This document shows positions 32,255-40,990 of a stretch of 64,000 bases of DNA, piece by piece. Below the pieces are notes generated by a model. That model saw only the letters and a program-made list of their open reading frames with translations, was not told the DNA's origin and did no database searches. The first letter of the stretch is position 1. Each line of letters begins with the position of its first letter. Source of the stretch: Variovorax terrae (GTDB lineage: Bacteria > Pseudomonadota > Gammaproteobacteria > Burkholderiales > Burkholderiaceae_C); assembly GCF_022809125.1 (NCBI RefSeq), contig NZ_JALGBI010000001.1, positions 1,736,001 to 1,800,000 on the forward strand, read 5' to 3'. The position numbers were made by a program, and so were the translations under genes.

Positions 32255-32617
32255 TCAGCCGGTGGAGCGCCGCCGGGTGCCTTGCGCCTCGGGCACCAGG
32301 CCCTGGAACATTGCGGTGAGCGTGCCCATCGTGTCGCGCGCCAGGGCTTCGCCGTGCATGGCGGCCAGCGCGGCCATCAGCTCGCCGCGCAGATACCACA
32401 GGGCCTGCACGTCGCCGGCGTAGCGCACGCGGCGCGTGATCTGGGTGAATTGCCGGGCGCCGTCCTGGCCCAGGCTGTCGAGCATCTGCTCGCGGATGTC
32501 TTCGGTCCGGCTTTCGAGCGTGGACTCGGAAACCGGAGGAGGGGTGCCGCCAAGCAGGCTGTAGACGCTGTGGCGCAAGCTGGGTTTGATCCAACGCATG
32601 ACTCTTTTGTCCATCAT
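32255..32617 (-). CDS. Hypothetical protein, about 120 residues
   Basis: The frame encodes MMDKRVMRWIKPSLRHSVYS, then an Asp/Glu- and Arg-rich helical region (REQMLDSLGQDGARQFTQIT, 20 residues) and a helical C-terminus (LRGELMAALAAMHGEALARD, 20 residues). I recognise no domain. Alternative Met starts are at residues 2 and 7. Codon use is typical of the window and its own promoter region lies in the AT-rich gap to the right, so I believe it is real. It converges with ldcA. Confidence 0.6.
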   Translation of the reverse strand: MMDKRVMRWIKPSLRHSVYSLLGGTPPPVSESTLESRTEDIREQMLDSLGQDGARQFTQITRRVRYAGDVQALWYLRGELMAALAAMHGEALARDTMGTLTAMFQGLVPEAQGTRRRSTG

Positions 32618-32867
32618 CTGAACAATTCTTGTTTGATGCCTGACAAGTTAAGGCGGCAGGCAGCAAAGTGCAAATTCATTTGTTCAAATAGTCAAAGAAA
32701 AACAACGGAAAAATCAACGACTTGGTAACGAGATGTGATGTTTTCTGTGACCAATTTTGGCGCTTAGTTCTTTAGAATTCATGACAGTGTTGTCAGTGCC
32801 CTCTCGCTCTTGCATACGGAAAACTGCGGTTTACTTCATAATCTAACGCCGCAAGGCAATAAATCTC
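32618..32867. promoter_or_regulatory. AT-rich divergent intergenic region with an inverted repeat
   Basis: These 250 bases separate two divergent genes and are clearly more AT-rich than the flanks. TGACA-GTGT-TGTCA at 32782-32795 is a candidate operator about 75 bases upstream of the aldehyde dehydrogenase start. I cannot place a convincing -35/-10 pair. Confidence 0.4.
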
Positions 32868-34289
32868 ATGAAAACGTATTCCTCCCACTACATCAACGGC
32901 GCCTGGGTCCAGGCCCGATCGAGCGACACGTTCGCGGTCCATGACTCCAGCACCGAGGAGGTGATGGCCACCGTGCCGGCCGGCACCGCCGCCGAGGCGG
33001 AGCAGGCGGTGCTGGCGGCCCGCGCGGCCTTCGACGCCTGGGCCGCGCTGCCGGTGGAGACGCGCGCCGCCTACCTGGACAAGGTGTCCGCCGGCCTGAA
33101 GGCCCGCATGGACGAAATGGCCACTGCGATCGCGCGCGAGGTCGGCATGCCGCTCAAGCTGGCCAAGCCGGTGCAGGTGGGCGGGCCGGTCTGGAACTGG
33201 GCCAACTTCGCCAAGGTGGCGCGCGCCTTCGAGTGGGAAGAGAAAGTCGGCCACTCGCTGGTGGTGCGCGAGCCGATCGGCGTGGTCGGCTGTATCACGC
33301 CGTGGAACTTCCCGCTCAACCAGATCACGCTCAAGGTCGCGCCGGCGCTGGCGGCCGGCTGCACCGTGGTGCTCAAGCCCAGCGAGATCGCGCCGGTCAA
33401 CGCCATGATCCTGGCCGAGATCATCCACGAGGCCGGCCTGCCGCCGGGCGTGTTCAACCTGGTCAACGGCGCCGGCCCGGTGGTGGGCGAGGTGCTGGCC
33501 ACGCACCCCGAGGTGGACATGGTGAGCTTCACCGGCTCCACCCGCGCCGGCAAGCGGGTGGCCGAGCTGGCCAGCCAGAGCGTCAAGCGCGTGGCGCTGG
33601 AGCTGGGCGGCAAGTCGGCCAGCGTGATCCTGCCCGATGCCGACTTCGAGGCCGCCGTCAAGGGCACGATCTCGGCCTGCCTGCTCAACAGCGGCCAGAC
33701 CTGCTCGGCCCACACCCGCATGCTGGTGCCCGAGAGCCGCTACGAGGAGGTCAAGTCGCTGGCGCAGGCCGCGGTGGCGCGCTTTGGCATCGGCCCGAGC
33801 CTGGAAGAAGGCAGCAAGCTCGGCCCGCTGGTGAGCGCGGCGCAGCGCGACCGCGTGCTCGGCTTCATCGCCAAGGGCATCGAGGAGGGCGCCGAAGTGA
33901 TCGCTGGCGGCGCGACCACGCCGGCACGGGCGCCCGGCTACTTCGTGCAGCCCACCATCCTGCGCGTGCAGCCCGGTGACACGTTGGCGCGCGAGGAGAT
34001 CTTCGGGCCGGTGCTGGTGGTCATCACCTACCAGGACGAGGACGAGGCCGTAAAGATCGCCAACGACACCATCTACGGCCTGGGCGGCGCCGTCTGGAGC
34101 GGCGACGAGGCCCATGCGGTGGCCGTGGCGCGGCGCATCCGGACCGGCCAGATCGACATCAACGGCGGCCCGTTCAACGGCAACGCGCCGTTTGGCGGTT
34201 ACAAACAGTCGGGCAACGGGCGCGAAAACGGGGTCTACGGGTTCGAAGAGTTCCTGGAGCTCAAAGCCCTGCAATTCAAGGCTGCCTGA
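32868..34289 (+). CDS. NAD(P)-dependent aldehyde dehydrogenase
   Basis: This 473-residue enzyme has the N-terminal coenzyme domain ([20 protein letters not shown], 20 residues), general base Glu245 (ALELGGKSA) and nucleophile Cys279 ([12 protein letters not shown]). It resembles the broad-specificity ALDH group (benzaldehyde, gamma-aminobutyraldehyde or similar), with an [20 protein letters not shown] end motif (20 residues). The substrate is not evident. It stands alone behind the AT-rich regulatory gap. Confidence 0.92.
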   Translation: MKTYSSHYINGAWVQARSSDTFAVHDSSTEEVMATVPAGTAAEAEQAVLAARAAFDAWAALPVETRAAYLDKVSAGLKARMDEMATAIAREVGMPLKLAKPVQVGGPVWNWANFAKVARAFEWEEKVGHSLVVREPIGVVGCITPWNFPLNQITLKVAPALAAGCTVVLKPSEIAPVNAMILAEIIHEAGLPPGVFNLVNGAGPVVGEVLATHPEVDMVSFTGSTRAGKRVAELASQSVKRVALELGGKSASVILPDADFEAAVKGTISACLLNSGQTCSAHTRMLVPESRYEEVKSLAQAAVARFGIGPSLEEGSKLGPLVSAAQRDRVLGFIAKGIEEGAEVIAGGATTPARAPGYFVQPTILRVQPGDTLAREEIFGPVLVVITYQDEDEAVKIANDTIYGLGGAVWSGDEAHAVAVARRIRTGQIDINGGPFNGNAPFGGYKQSGNGRENGVYGFEEFLELKALQFKAA

Positions 34290-34343
34290 ACGGGGTGTGA
34301 TGCTCTAAACTGCGAGGCACAACAACTCCAGGGCGAGCGGGGC

Positions 34344-35297
34344 ATGGGCGCCAACAAGACGGTCGTATTTGCTGATCTCACCGGAAGCACCGGTGTATTC
34401 GAGACGCTTGGCAATGCCAAGGCAACCCAGGCCGTGACCCGGCTGACCCAGTGGATTGGCAAGGTCTGCGAGGCCTACGGGGGGCGCGTGGTCAAGACGC
34501 TGGGCGATGGCGTGCTGGCGGTGTTCCCCGACAGCGCGGGCGCGGTGGACGCCGTGGTCGAAATGCAGCGCAACCACCACAAGCGCATCCTCAACTGGCC
34601 GCCCAAGCTGCGCATGCGGCTGCAGGTGGGCGTGGCCTCGGGCGAGGTGGTGGAGGTTGACGGCGACTGCTACGGCGATGCCGTGAACGTGGCCTCGCGC
34701 CTGAGCGACCTGTCCGGCGCCGACCAGATCTGGGCCACCGACTCGGTGATCGAGCCGCTGTCGGTGTCGTCGGCGGCCGGCGTGCGCTACCGCAGCCTGG
34801 GCCCCATCAACATCCGCGGCAAGGCCGAGGCACGGGTGATCTACCGCATCGAGTGGCAGGAAGAGGTGATGTCGGAATTCCTCACCATGCCGGCGGCGCT
34901 GCAGGCGGTGCCTTCGTTCAGCGACCCGGTGCTGGGCAAGATCGAGCTGTCGTGGCTCGACGTGAATGCCGCATTCCGCGCCTCCGACCTGCCGATCTAC
35001 CTCGGGCGCGTGGCCGAAGCCGAATTCGTGGTGAGCGACCAACGCGTGTCGCGCCTGCATGCCAAGATCGAATGGCGCAACGGCACCTTCGTGCTCAGCG
35101 ACGTCAGCAGCTACGGCACCTGGGTGCGCTTTGCTGGCAGCGAAACCGAGCTGGCCCTGCGGCGCGACGAATGCGTGCTGCACGGCAACGGCGAGATCGC
35201 GCTGGGCGCGCCGTTCTCCGATTTCAGCGTGCCGACCGTCAGCTTCAACCTCTCGGGCAGCGCCGTCGAGCTGGAGCACCGCGCCAGCCGGCGCTGA
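34344..35297 (+). CDS. Class III adenylate/guanylate cyclase domain fused to FHA domain
   Basis: This 317-residue cytoplasmic protein joins a nucleotide cyclase catalytic domain (1-165) to an FHA phosphothreonine-recognition domain (about 215-300). Metal-binding Asp candidates are Asp11 (VFADLTGSTG) and Asp55 (TLGDGVLAVF), and CYGDAVNVASRLSDL is the transition-state helix region. FHA motifs are PIYLGR, SDQRVSRLHAKIEW and LSDVSSYGTWVRF, with conserved Gly-Arg, Ser-Arg-x-His and Ser-x-Gly-Thr. There is no membrane helix. It could be an active cyclase or a regulatory relic, and the nucleotide substrate is unknown. Confidence 0.9.
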   Translation: MGANKTVVFADLTGSTGVFETLGNAKATQAVTRLTQWIGKVCEAYGGRVVKTLGDGVLAVFPDSAGAVDAVVEMQRNHHKRILNWPPKLRMRLQVGVASGEVVEVDGDCYGDAVNVASRLSDLSGADQIWATDSVIEPLSVSSAAGVRYRSLGPINIRGKAEARVIYRIEWQEEVMSEFLTMPAALQAVPSFSDPVLGKIELSWLDVNAAFRASDLPIYLGRVAEAEFVVSDQRVSRLHAKIEWRNGTFVLSDVSSYGTWVRFAGSETELALRRDECVLHGNGEIALGAPFSDFSVPTVSFNLSGSAVELEHRASRR

Positions 35298-35348
35298 AGC
35301 GGGGCGTTTCGGCCTTTCCAGTGGTTTTGAGTGCCTTTCAGGCCCGAT

Positions 35349-35389
35349 GTCCAGGTGCGGTGGTGCTTTGTTGCTATGGTTTCTGTAGC
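35349..35389 (+). repeat. GCTAY-N7-RTAGC element, copy 6 (makes the DUF72 stop codon)
   Basis: GTCCAGGTG begins at 35349 and the core GCTATGGTTTCTGTAGC is at 35373-35389. Its left arm, read on the minus strand, is the TAG stop codon of the adjoining DUF72 gene, and the loop encodes that protein's last residues (LQKP). Confidence 0.85.
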
Positions 35390-36432
35390 GTCGCCCGGGC
35401 CAGTTCGAGCACCGACAGCGGCGCCGAGCCTTCCGCCTTGTTGTTGATCGTCACATAAGCCAACTGGCCCGCGCCGGTGGTGCCGGCGATCACGCGGGCC
35501 AGGGCCTCGCGCGTGGCGGGATCGGGGTCCACCAGCTTGTCGAACGGCTGGTACAGGGCCTTGGCGTCCTCGTAGCCGTAGGCGCCGTGCTTGCGGTGCA
35601 GGTTCCAGCGGCAGACCAGCGGGCCCGGCCACAGCGCGCGCAGCACCGGCAGCTGCTGCTCGATCGGCGGCATCTTGGCATGCAGGCCCAGGCAGTAGGT
35701 GGCGCCGGCCTCGCGCAGCAGGGCGGCGAAGGCCGGGGCCAGGAATTCGCGATTGCGCACCTCGACGGCCACCACCGCATCGGGTGCCGTGGCCCGGAAC
35801 GACTGCAGCTCGGGCTGCACGGCCTGCAGCATCTGCGCCAGGCGGGCCAGCACCTCGTCGAGCCGGCCCAGCAGCGTCGGGGGCAGCGGGCTGAGCTGGA
35901 ACACCAGCGCGCCGGCCTTGCCGCCCAGGCCTTCGAGCACCGGCCGCACGAACTCCTGCAGCGCCAGGTCGGGGCTCAGGAAGGCCGGGTTGGGCTGCAC
36001 GCTGCGGCCGTTCTCGCCGCGCACCGTGGCGTCGGCCACCAGGCTGGGCGCCTTCACCACGAAGCGGAAGTCATCGGGCACCTGGGCCGCGTAGGCCGCG
36101 TACTGGCTGGCCGACAGGGGCCGGTAGAACGAGCGGTCCAGGCTCACGGAGCGCAGCAGCGGGTGCTGCGCATAGGCCTTGAGCCCCTGCTTGGACAGCA
36201 GGGCCTCGCTGTAGTCGCCCTGCCAGACCAGGCCGCCCCAGCCCGGGAAATGCCAGGACGAGGTGCCCATGCGCAGGCGCTGCGGCAATGCGTGGGCCAG
36301 CTCCTCCAGCTCGGGCACGGTGGGCACCGGATCGACGCCGCTGCGCGCCGCACGCCGGCGCGGCTGCGGTGGCGGCGGTGCGGCATCGTCGGAGGGAAAG
36401 AGGGCGTCCTGCATGGCGGGGGAATCGGTCAA
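35374..36432 (-). CDS. DUF72-family protein
   Basis: This 352-residue protein has a TIM-barrel-like DUF72 pattern after a Pro/Arg-rich N-terminal tail (1-50): LRMGTSSWHFPGWGGLVWQG (20 residues), FYRPLSASQYAAYAAQVPDD (20 residues), FRFVVKAP, VAVEVRNREFL, and YVTINNKAEGSAPLSV near the end. The Arg/Asn residues in VEVRN and the final N-N-K/H segment are family marks. Function is unproven. The stop codon and last residues are made by an interspersed element. Confidence 0.88.
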   Translation of the reverse strand: MTDSPAMQDALFPSDDAAPPPPQPRRRAARSGVDPVPTVPELEELAHALPQRLRMGTSSWHFPGWGGLVWQGDYSEALLSKQGLKAYAQHPLLRSVSLDRSFYRPLSASQYAAYAAQVPDDFRFVVKAPSLVADATVRGENGRSVQPNPAFLSPDLALQEFVRPVLEGLGGKAGALVFQLSPLPPTLLGRLDEVLARLAQMLQAVQPELQSFRATAPDAVVAVEVRNREFLAPAFAALLREAGATYCLGLHAKMPPIEQQLPVLRALWPGPLVCRWNLHRKHGAYGYEDAKALYQPFDKLVDPDPATREALARVIAGTTGAGQLAYVTINNKAEGSAPLSVLELARATLQKP

Positions 36433-36512
36433 GGGCGGTCGTTGCAGCCGTGATTGTTCCCGATTTCACGCGCCGGTTTCGGCGGGGCGCGAGGCCGTGC
36501 CGCGCCGGTCTG

Positions 36513-36526
36513 TTGATCCAGATCAG
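36513..36526 (+). promoter_or_regulatory. FNR/ANR-type box upstream of the universal stress protein gene
   Basis: TTGATCCAGATCAG matches the FNR consensus TTGAT-N4-ATCAA at 9 of 10 positions. A TAGACT -10-like hexamer lies at 36550-36555; a start near 36562 would put the box centre about 42 bases upstream, the class II activator position. AAGGAG precedes ATG 36589. Confidence 0.7.
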
Positions 36527-36588
36527 GCCATGCCGGCCGTGTTTGGCCCTAGACTGGGCCGATCCCGATTCACCCGAAGGAGCACCTC

Positions 36589-37014
36589 ATGAAAATCCTC
36601 GTTGCGACAGACGGCTCCAAGCATGCCCTGCGCGCGGTCAAGTACGCCATCGAGCTGGTGCATCAGGTCCGGCCGGCCTCGAGCGTCACGCTGGTCAACG
36701 TGCACGACGACACGGGGCTGCGCCACGCAAAGGCGTTCGTGGGCCGCACCGAGGTGGCGGACTACCTGCGCGAACTCAGCGAGAAAGAACTCAAGCCGGC
36801 GAGAAAGCTGCTCAAGGCCGCCGAGGTCAAGCACGACATCGTGATCCGCACGGGGCACGTTTCGCAGGAAATCGTCGATCTGGCCAGGAACGGCAAGTTC
36901 AACCTGATCGTCCTCGGGGCCAAGGGCCGCAGCGCCCTGGCCGATCTGCTGCTCGGCTCGGTGGCCCAGCGCGTGCTGGCGACCGCGCCGCAGCCGGTGG
37001 TCCTGGTCAAGTAG
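36589..37014 (+). CDS. Universal stress protein (UspA family)
   Basis: This 141-residue single-domain Usp begins MKILVATDGSKHALRAVKYA. It has the ATP-binding motif G-x2-G-x9-G-S in LGAKGRSALADLLLGSVAQR (20 residues). It is preceded by AAGGAG and an FNR-type box, so induction under low oxygen is likely; Anr-controlled Usp proteins are known in Pseudomonas. It converges with the next gene, with a 4-base gap. Confidence 0.93.
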   Translation: MKILVATDGSKHALRAVKYAIELVHQVRPASSVTLVNVHDDTGLRHAKAFVGRTEVADYLRELSEKELKPARKLLKAAEVKHDIVIRTGHVSQEIVDLARNGKFNLIVLGAKGRSALADLLLGSVAQRVLATAPQPVVLVK

Positions 37015-37018
37015 GCGC

Positions 37019-37561
37019 TCAGGGCGACGAGGTCGCCAGGCCCGCGTCCGACGTGGCGTGGCGCGGCGATGGCGGGGCCGGCAGCAGCAGCTGCGCGGCC
37101 CGTGCCACGCGCACGCAATCCTTGAGGTGCTCTTCGCCCAGGTAGCGGATGGCGGTGTAGCCGATCACGGCCGAGAGGGCCTGGCCCGCCAGCGGCACGT
37201 ACTTGCTGGCCTGCTGCACCGTCAGGCGCATGCCGACGGCCTGCGCGGCCTTGAGGATGAGGTCGCGGCTGATGAACTTGCCGATCAGCACCGAGCCGAC
37301 CAGGGCCGTGGCCTTCTGGATCTGCTCGCGCTTGTGGGGGGTGAGGCGGTCGATCTGGCCGGGCGTGAGGCCGAACTCGGCATTGATCTCCGGGATCAGC
37401 CGCGACAGCAGCGCGGCGTCCACGGCCCAGTCGAGCCCCGGCACCGGCAGGGTGCTCGCCACGCCGGCCACCAGGGCGCGGCGGTGCAGCAGCTTGCGGC
37501 TGCGGCGCACGGCGGCGATCAGGGCTTCATGGCCTTCGGCCAGTTGCAAAGCGGTGGGCAT
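37019..37561 (-). CDS. DUF697/EcsC-like membrane-associated protein
   Basis: This 180-residue protein has two hydrophobic, glycine-containing helical parts: ALVAGVASTLPVPGLDWAVD (20 residues) and YVPLAGQALSAVIGYTAIRY (20 residues). The PVPGLD and K-x-x-P-x-x-G patterns resemble DUF697-type proteins. The assignment is tentative and function is unknown. The tail (PAPPSPRHATSDAGLATSSP) is disordered. Confidence 0.6.
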   Translation of the reverse strand: MPTALQLAEGHEALIAAVRRSRKLLHRRALVAGVASTLPVPGLDWAVDAALLSRLIPEINAEFGLTPGQIDRLTPHKREQIQKATALVGSVLIGKFISRDLILKAAQAVGMRLTVQQASKYVPLAGQALSAVIGYTAIRYLGEEHLKDCVRVARAAQLLLPAPPSPRHATSDAGLATSSP

Positions 37562-37651
37562 GAGGGGTGGCTCCTTTCGCGTTGACAGGCCACTGTAGCG
37601 CGAGTCACAGCCGCCCGGTGGAGTGGGGACTCCAGCGGCATCGGCAGGCCC

Positions 37652-39697
37652 TCAAGCCACGTTGGCTTGCTCGATCAGCTCGCCGAGTTCGAGCCAGCGC
37701 TCTTCCAGTGCTTGGAGCTCCTCGCCCACGGCCTTGAGCCGCTTGCCGGCTTCGGCAATGTCGGCGGGGGTGGGCGACGCCGCGAGCCTGGTTTCGAGGG
37801 CGGCTTTCTCGCTGTTCAGGGCGGCCATGCGCGCCTCAGCCTGCTCAAGCTCGCGCTTGAACGGTTTCGAGCGCTCCGCGGCCTGCTGGCGGCGCTGGGC
37901 CTCCTGCTTGCGCTGCTGAGCCGAGTTTTCAGGGGAAAAAGCGGCCGATGTCCGCGTCGGCGGCTCAACGGGCGCTACTGATTTGATAGCGGCCGGCTCG
38001 TCCTGGCGGGCCGCTTCCCGCACCGCCTCGCGGGCCTCGTCGCGCAGGCGCCGGGCCTCGTCGAGCAGGTAGCGCTGGTAGTCGTCGAGGTCGCCGTCGA
38101 AGTCCTTGACGATGCCGCGGCCGACCAGCCAGAACTCGTCGCAGACGGCGCGCAGCAGCGCGCGGTCGTGGCTGACCAGCATCAGCGTGCCTTCGAACTC
38201 GTTGAGCGCCACGCTCAGGGCTTCGCGGGTGGCCAGGTCCAGGTGGTTGGTGGGCTCGTCCAGCAGCAGCAGGTTGGGGCGCTGCCAGACCATCATGCAC
38301 AGTACCAGGCGCGCCTTCTCGCCGCCGCTCATGGTGCCCACGGCCTGCTTGACCATGTCGCCGCTGAAGTTGAAGCCGCCCAGGAAGCCGCGCAGGTCCT
38401 GCTCGCGCGCCGATTCGCGCGAGGCCGGGCCGCCGGCCGCAGTCACCTCGCGCGCCAGCCGCACCATGTGCTCCAGCGGCGTGTCCTGCGGGCGCAGCAC
38501 GTCGAGTTCCTGCTGCGCGAAGTAGCCGATCGACAGGCCCTTGCCCTGGGTGACGGTGCCGCTGATCAGCGGGATGTCGCCCGCGATGGTTTTCACCAGC
38601 GTGGACTTGCCCTGGCCGTTGGCGCCGAGGATGCCGATGCGCTGGCCCGCGAGCACCGAGCGGTTGATGCCGCGCACGATGACCTTGGGGGCCTCGTCCT
38701 CGACCCGGTAGCCCACGGCCGCATCGCTGATCGACAGCATCGGGTTGGGCAGGTTCAGCGGCTCCTTGAATTCGAAAGTGAAGTCGGCCTCGGCCAGCAG
38801 CGGCGCCACCTTCTCCATGCGCTCCAGCGCCTTGACGCGGCTTTGCGCCTGCTTGGCCTTGCTGGCCTTGGCCTTGAAGCGGTCAATGAACTTCTGCAGG
38901 TGGGCGATCTTGTCCTGCTGCTTGGCGAAGGCCTGCTGCTGCTGCTCCATCTGCAGCGCGCGCATGTCTTCGAACTTGCTGTAGTTGCCGCCGTAGCGCG
39001 TGAGCTTGGCGTGCTCGATGTGCAGGGTGACATCGGTTACCGCATCGAGGAACTCGCGGTCATGGCTGATCACGATCATCGTGCCCGGGTACTTCTGCAG
39101 CCAGGCTTCGAGCCAGACCAGGGCGTCGAGGTCCAGGTGGTTGGTGGGTTCGTCCAGCAGCAGCAGGTCGCTCGGGCACATCAGCGCGCGCGCGAGTTGC
39201 AGGCGCATGCGCCAGCCGCCCGAGAAGCTGTTGACGGGGAGGTCGAGCTCGTGCGGCTTGAAGCCCAGGCCCAGGATCAGCGCCTGGGCACGCGGCACGG
39301 CGTCGTGCTCGCCGGCGTCGGCCAGGTCGGTGTAGGCATGGGCCAGGGCCATGCCGACCTCGGGATCGTCAGGGTTGGCTTCATGGCTGGCCTCGACCGC
39401 GGCCAGGGCTTCGCGCAGGTCGGCCAGGCGCGTATCGCCGCCGAGCACGAAGTCGGTGGCCGAGGCCTCGGTCTCGGGCATGTTCTGCTCCACCTGCGCC
39501 ATGCGCCACTGCTTGGGGATGGAGAAGTCGCCGCCGTCCTCGTGCAGCGAGCCGTTGAGCAGCGCGAACAGCGTGGACTTGCCCGCGCCGTTGCGGCCCA
39601 CCAGCCCGACCTTCTCGCCGGGGTTGATGGTGACCGAGGCGCCGTCGAGCAGCACTTTGGCGCTGCGGCGCAGGATGACGTTTCTGAGGGTGATCAT
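37652..39697 (-). CDS. yheS: ABC-F ATPase, YheS-like
   Basis: This 681-residue cytoplasmic protein has two ABC domains without membrane helices. Domain 1 has GRNGAGKST, the signature NSFSGGWRMRL and LLLLDEPTNHLD. A charged interdomain linker (about 235-300; MEQQQQAFAKQQDKIAHLQK, 20 residues) follows. Domain 2 has GANGQGKST, MSGGEKARL and LLLLDEPTNHLD. A long C-terminal coiled coil (about 540-681) ends it. ABC-F factors act at the ribosomal E site; YheS-like members relieve stalling. The tail start (about 570-583) overlaps element copy 7, which lies opposite in orientation to the gene. Confidence 0.93.
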   Translation of the reverse strand: MITLRNVILRRSAKVLLDGASVTINPGEKVGLVGRNGAGKSTLFALLNGSLHEDGGDFSIPKQWRMAQVEQNMPETEASATDFVLGGDTRLADLREALAAVEASHEANPDDPEVGMALAHAYTDLADAGEHDAVPRAQALILGLGFKPHELDLPVNSFSGGWRMRLQLARALMCPSDLLLLDEPTNHLDLDALVWLEAWLQKYPGTMIVISHDREFLDAVTDVTLHIEHAKLTRYGGNYSKFEDMRALQMEQQQQAFAKQQDKIAHLQKFIDRFKAKASKAKQAQSRVKALERMEKVAPLLAEADFTFEFKEPLNLPNPMLSISDAAVGYRVEDEAPKVIVRGINRSVLAGQRIGILGANGQGKSTLVKTIAGDIPLISGTVTQGKGLSIGYFAQQELDVLRPQDTPLEHMVRLAREVTAAGGPASRESAREQDLRGFLGGFNFSGDMVKQAVGTMSGGEKARLVLCMMVWQRPNLLLLDEPTNHLDLATREALSVALNEFEGTLMLVSHDRALLRAVCDEFWLVGRGIVKDFDGDLDDYQRYLLDEARRLRDEAREAVREAARQDEPAAIKSVAPVEPPTRTSAAFSPENSAQQRKQEAQRRQQAAERSKPFKRELEQAEARMAALNSEKAALETRLAASPTPADIAEAGKRLKAVGEELQALEERWLELGELIEQANVA
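37950..37990 (+). repeat. GCTAY-N7-RTAGC element, copy 7 (inside yheS, antisense)
   Basis: GTCCGCGTC begins at 37950 and the core GCTACTGATTTGATAGC is at 37974-37990. It lies on the plus strand, opposite to yheS, which reads it as AAIKSVAPVEPPT in the flexible C-terminal linker. Confidence 0.8.
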
Positions 39698-39732
39698 GGA
39701 ACCAATGCAATCAAAAATTCAGGGGCGGGTTA

Positions 39733-39824
39733 GGCCCCAGAAACACCGCGGAACCGGCTTCGCCGGTCCGCTGGTGTTGCCCCCTGCAAGGGGGGAGGCG
39801 CAGCGCAGCGGAGCCTGGGGGTTA
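39733..39824 (-). repeat. Long hairpin repeat, copy 2 (between purM-like gene and yheS)
   Basis: Read on the minus strand: a GC-rich lead, CCCCCC-TTGCA-GGGGG, AACACCAGCGG, then CCGGC-GAA-GCCGG and GTTCCGCGGTG. It has the same part order as copies at 9264 and 52259. Its first bases are the TAA stop codon of the PurM-like gene (39822-39824). Confidence 0.85.
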
Positions 39825-40940
39825 GCGAAGCCTTAATTCGTCGCCGCCGAACGCCACGCCCAGCGGATCGATCAGCACGCGCTTGGGGCCTTCCTCGACA
39901 TGGCCGGCCACCAGGGCCGCGACGCCCAGGCCCTGCGCGATCTCGACGGCGCGCGCGGCCTGATCGGCCGCCAGGTACAGCGCGAAACCCGCGCCCATGT
40001 TGAGCGTGCCGTAGGCCTCGTGGTCGTCGAGCGCGCATTCGCGCTGCATGAAGGCCAGCACCGGCGTCTTGTCGGGCACGGCGGTGATGCGGTAGGTCAG
40101 GGCCTTGGGGTGGCGCATCAGCTTGCGCCAGCCGTGGCCGGTGACGTTGGCGCTGTAGTGCGGCACGATGCCGGCCGCGGCCAGCGCCTCGGTCACGGGC
40201 GAGTACAGCGCGGTGGGCGCCAAGAGCGCCTCGCCGTAGCTCTGGCCGTTGCCGATGTCGGTGAGGTAGCCCTGGGGCAGGCGCTCGGCCAGCTTGCGCG
40301 CCAGCGACAGGCCGTTGGCGTGGATGCCGCTGGCGGCCAGGAACACGATGGCGTCGCCCGCGCCGAGCTGGTCGCCCAGCGAGAGCCGGCTCTTGGGGCT
40401 CACGATGCCGGTGCAGGAGGCCGCCAGGTCAACCCGGCCGTCGGCCACGATGCCGGCCAGCGCCGGCGTCTCTCCGCCGCCCCAGGCCACGCGGCAGGTG
40501 TCGCAGGCCTTCTTCCAGCCCTCGACCAGCGCCTGCGAGCGTTGTGCGTCGTTGAACCAGTCGGAGCCGCCGGCCGCCCAGTAGGCCTGCACCACCAGCG
40601 GCGTGGCGCCCACGGTGATGAGGTCGTTCACCGCCATGGCGATGGTGTCCTGCGCGATGGCCGAGTAGTAGCTCTTGCCGGTGAGCCGCGCCATGTCGTC
40701 GGCCACCAGGGTCTTGGTGCCCAGGCATTCGACGATGGAGGCCAGGTACATCGGCCCCACGTCCACCACGTAGGCCGATTCGCCGCGCGAGGCCGCGACC
40801 TCGCCGAAGCCGTGGCCGCCCAGGTGCGCGCCGGTGGCGGCCGCGGCGCGCTGGGCCGCGATCTTGAGCGGGTCGATCAGGTCGTAGTTGACGCCGGCCT
40901 GGTCATAGGTCAGCGGGGTCGGGGGCGTGGAAGAGCTCAT
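39822..40940 (-). CDS. PurM-like AIR synthase-related protein
   Basis: This 372-residue protein of the PurM/PurL fold begins MSSSTPPTPLTYDQAGVNYD. It has TIAMAVNDLITVGATPLVVQ (20 residues), AWGGGETPALAGI, ASGIHANGLSLARKL and NMGAGFALYL. These follow PurM layout, but the normal DGVGTK substrate loop is replaced by IVECLGTK and the start is divergent. I therefore call it a paralogue, not the housekeeping cyclo-ligase; if no other purM exists in the genome it would have to serve as one. It is preceded by prmB and followed by a long repeat. Confidence 0.8.
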   Translation of the reverse strand: MSSSTPPTPLTYDQAGVNYDLIDPLKIAAQRAAAATGAHLGGHGFGEVAASRGESAYVVDVGPMYLASIVECLGTKTLVADDMARLTGKSYYSAIAQDTIAMAVNDLITVGATPLVVQAYWAAGGSDWFNDAQRSQALVEGWKKACDTCRVAWGGGETPALAGIVADGRVDLAASCTGIVSPKSRLSLGDQLGAGDAIVFLAASGIHANGLSLARKLAERLPQGYLTDIGNGQSYGEALLAPTALYSPVTEALAAAGIVPHYSANVTGHGWRKLMRHPKALTYRITAVPDKTPVLAFMQRECALDDHEAYGTLNMGAGFALYLAADQAARAVEIAQGLGVAALVAGHVEEGPKRVLIDPLGVAFGGDELRLR

Positions 40941-40990
40941 GAGGTGGGAAAGGCCGGCAGGCTGGCGCAGGGGGGAAACCCTGAATTATC

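Noticed and set aside
38237..39160. Two GTCCAGGTGG matches in yheS as further element copies
   Set aside because: They are the antisense of the two DEPTNHLDL Walker B segments, and no GCTAY-N7-RTAGC core lies 24 nt downstream.
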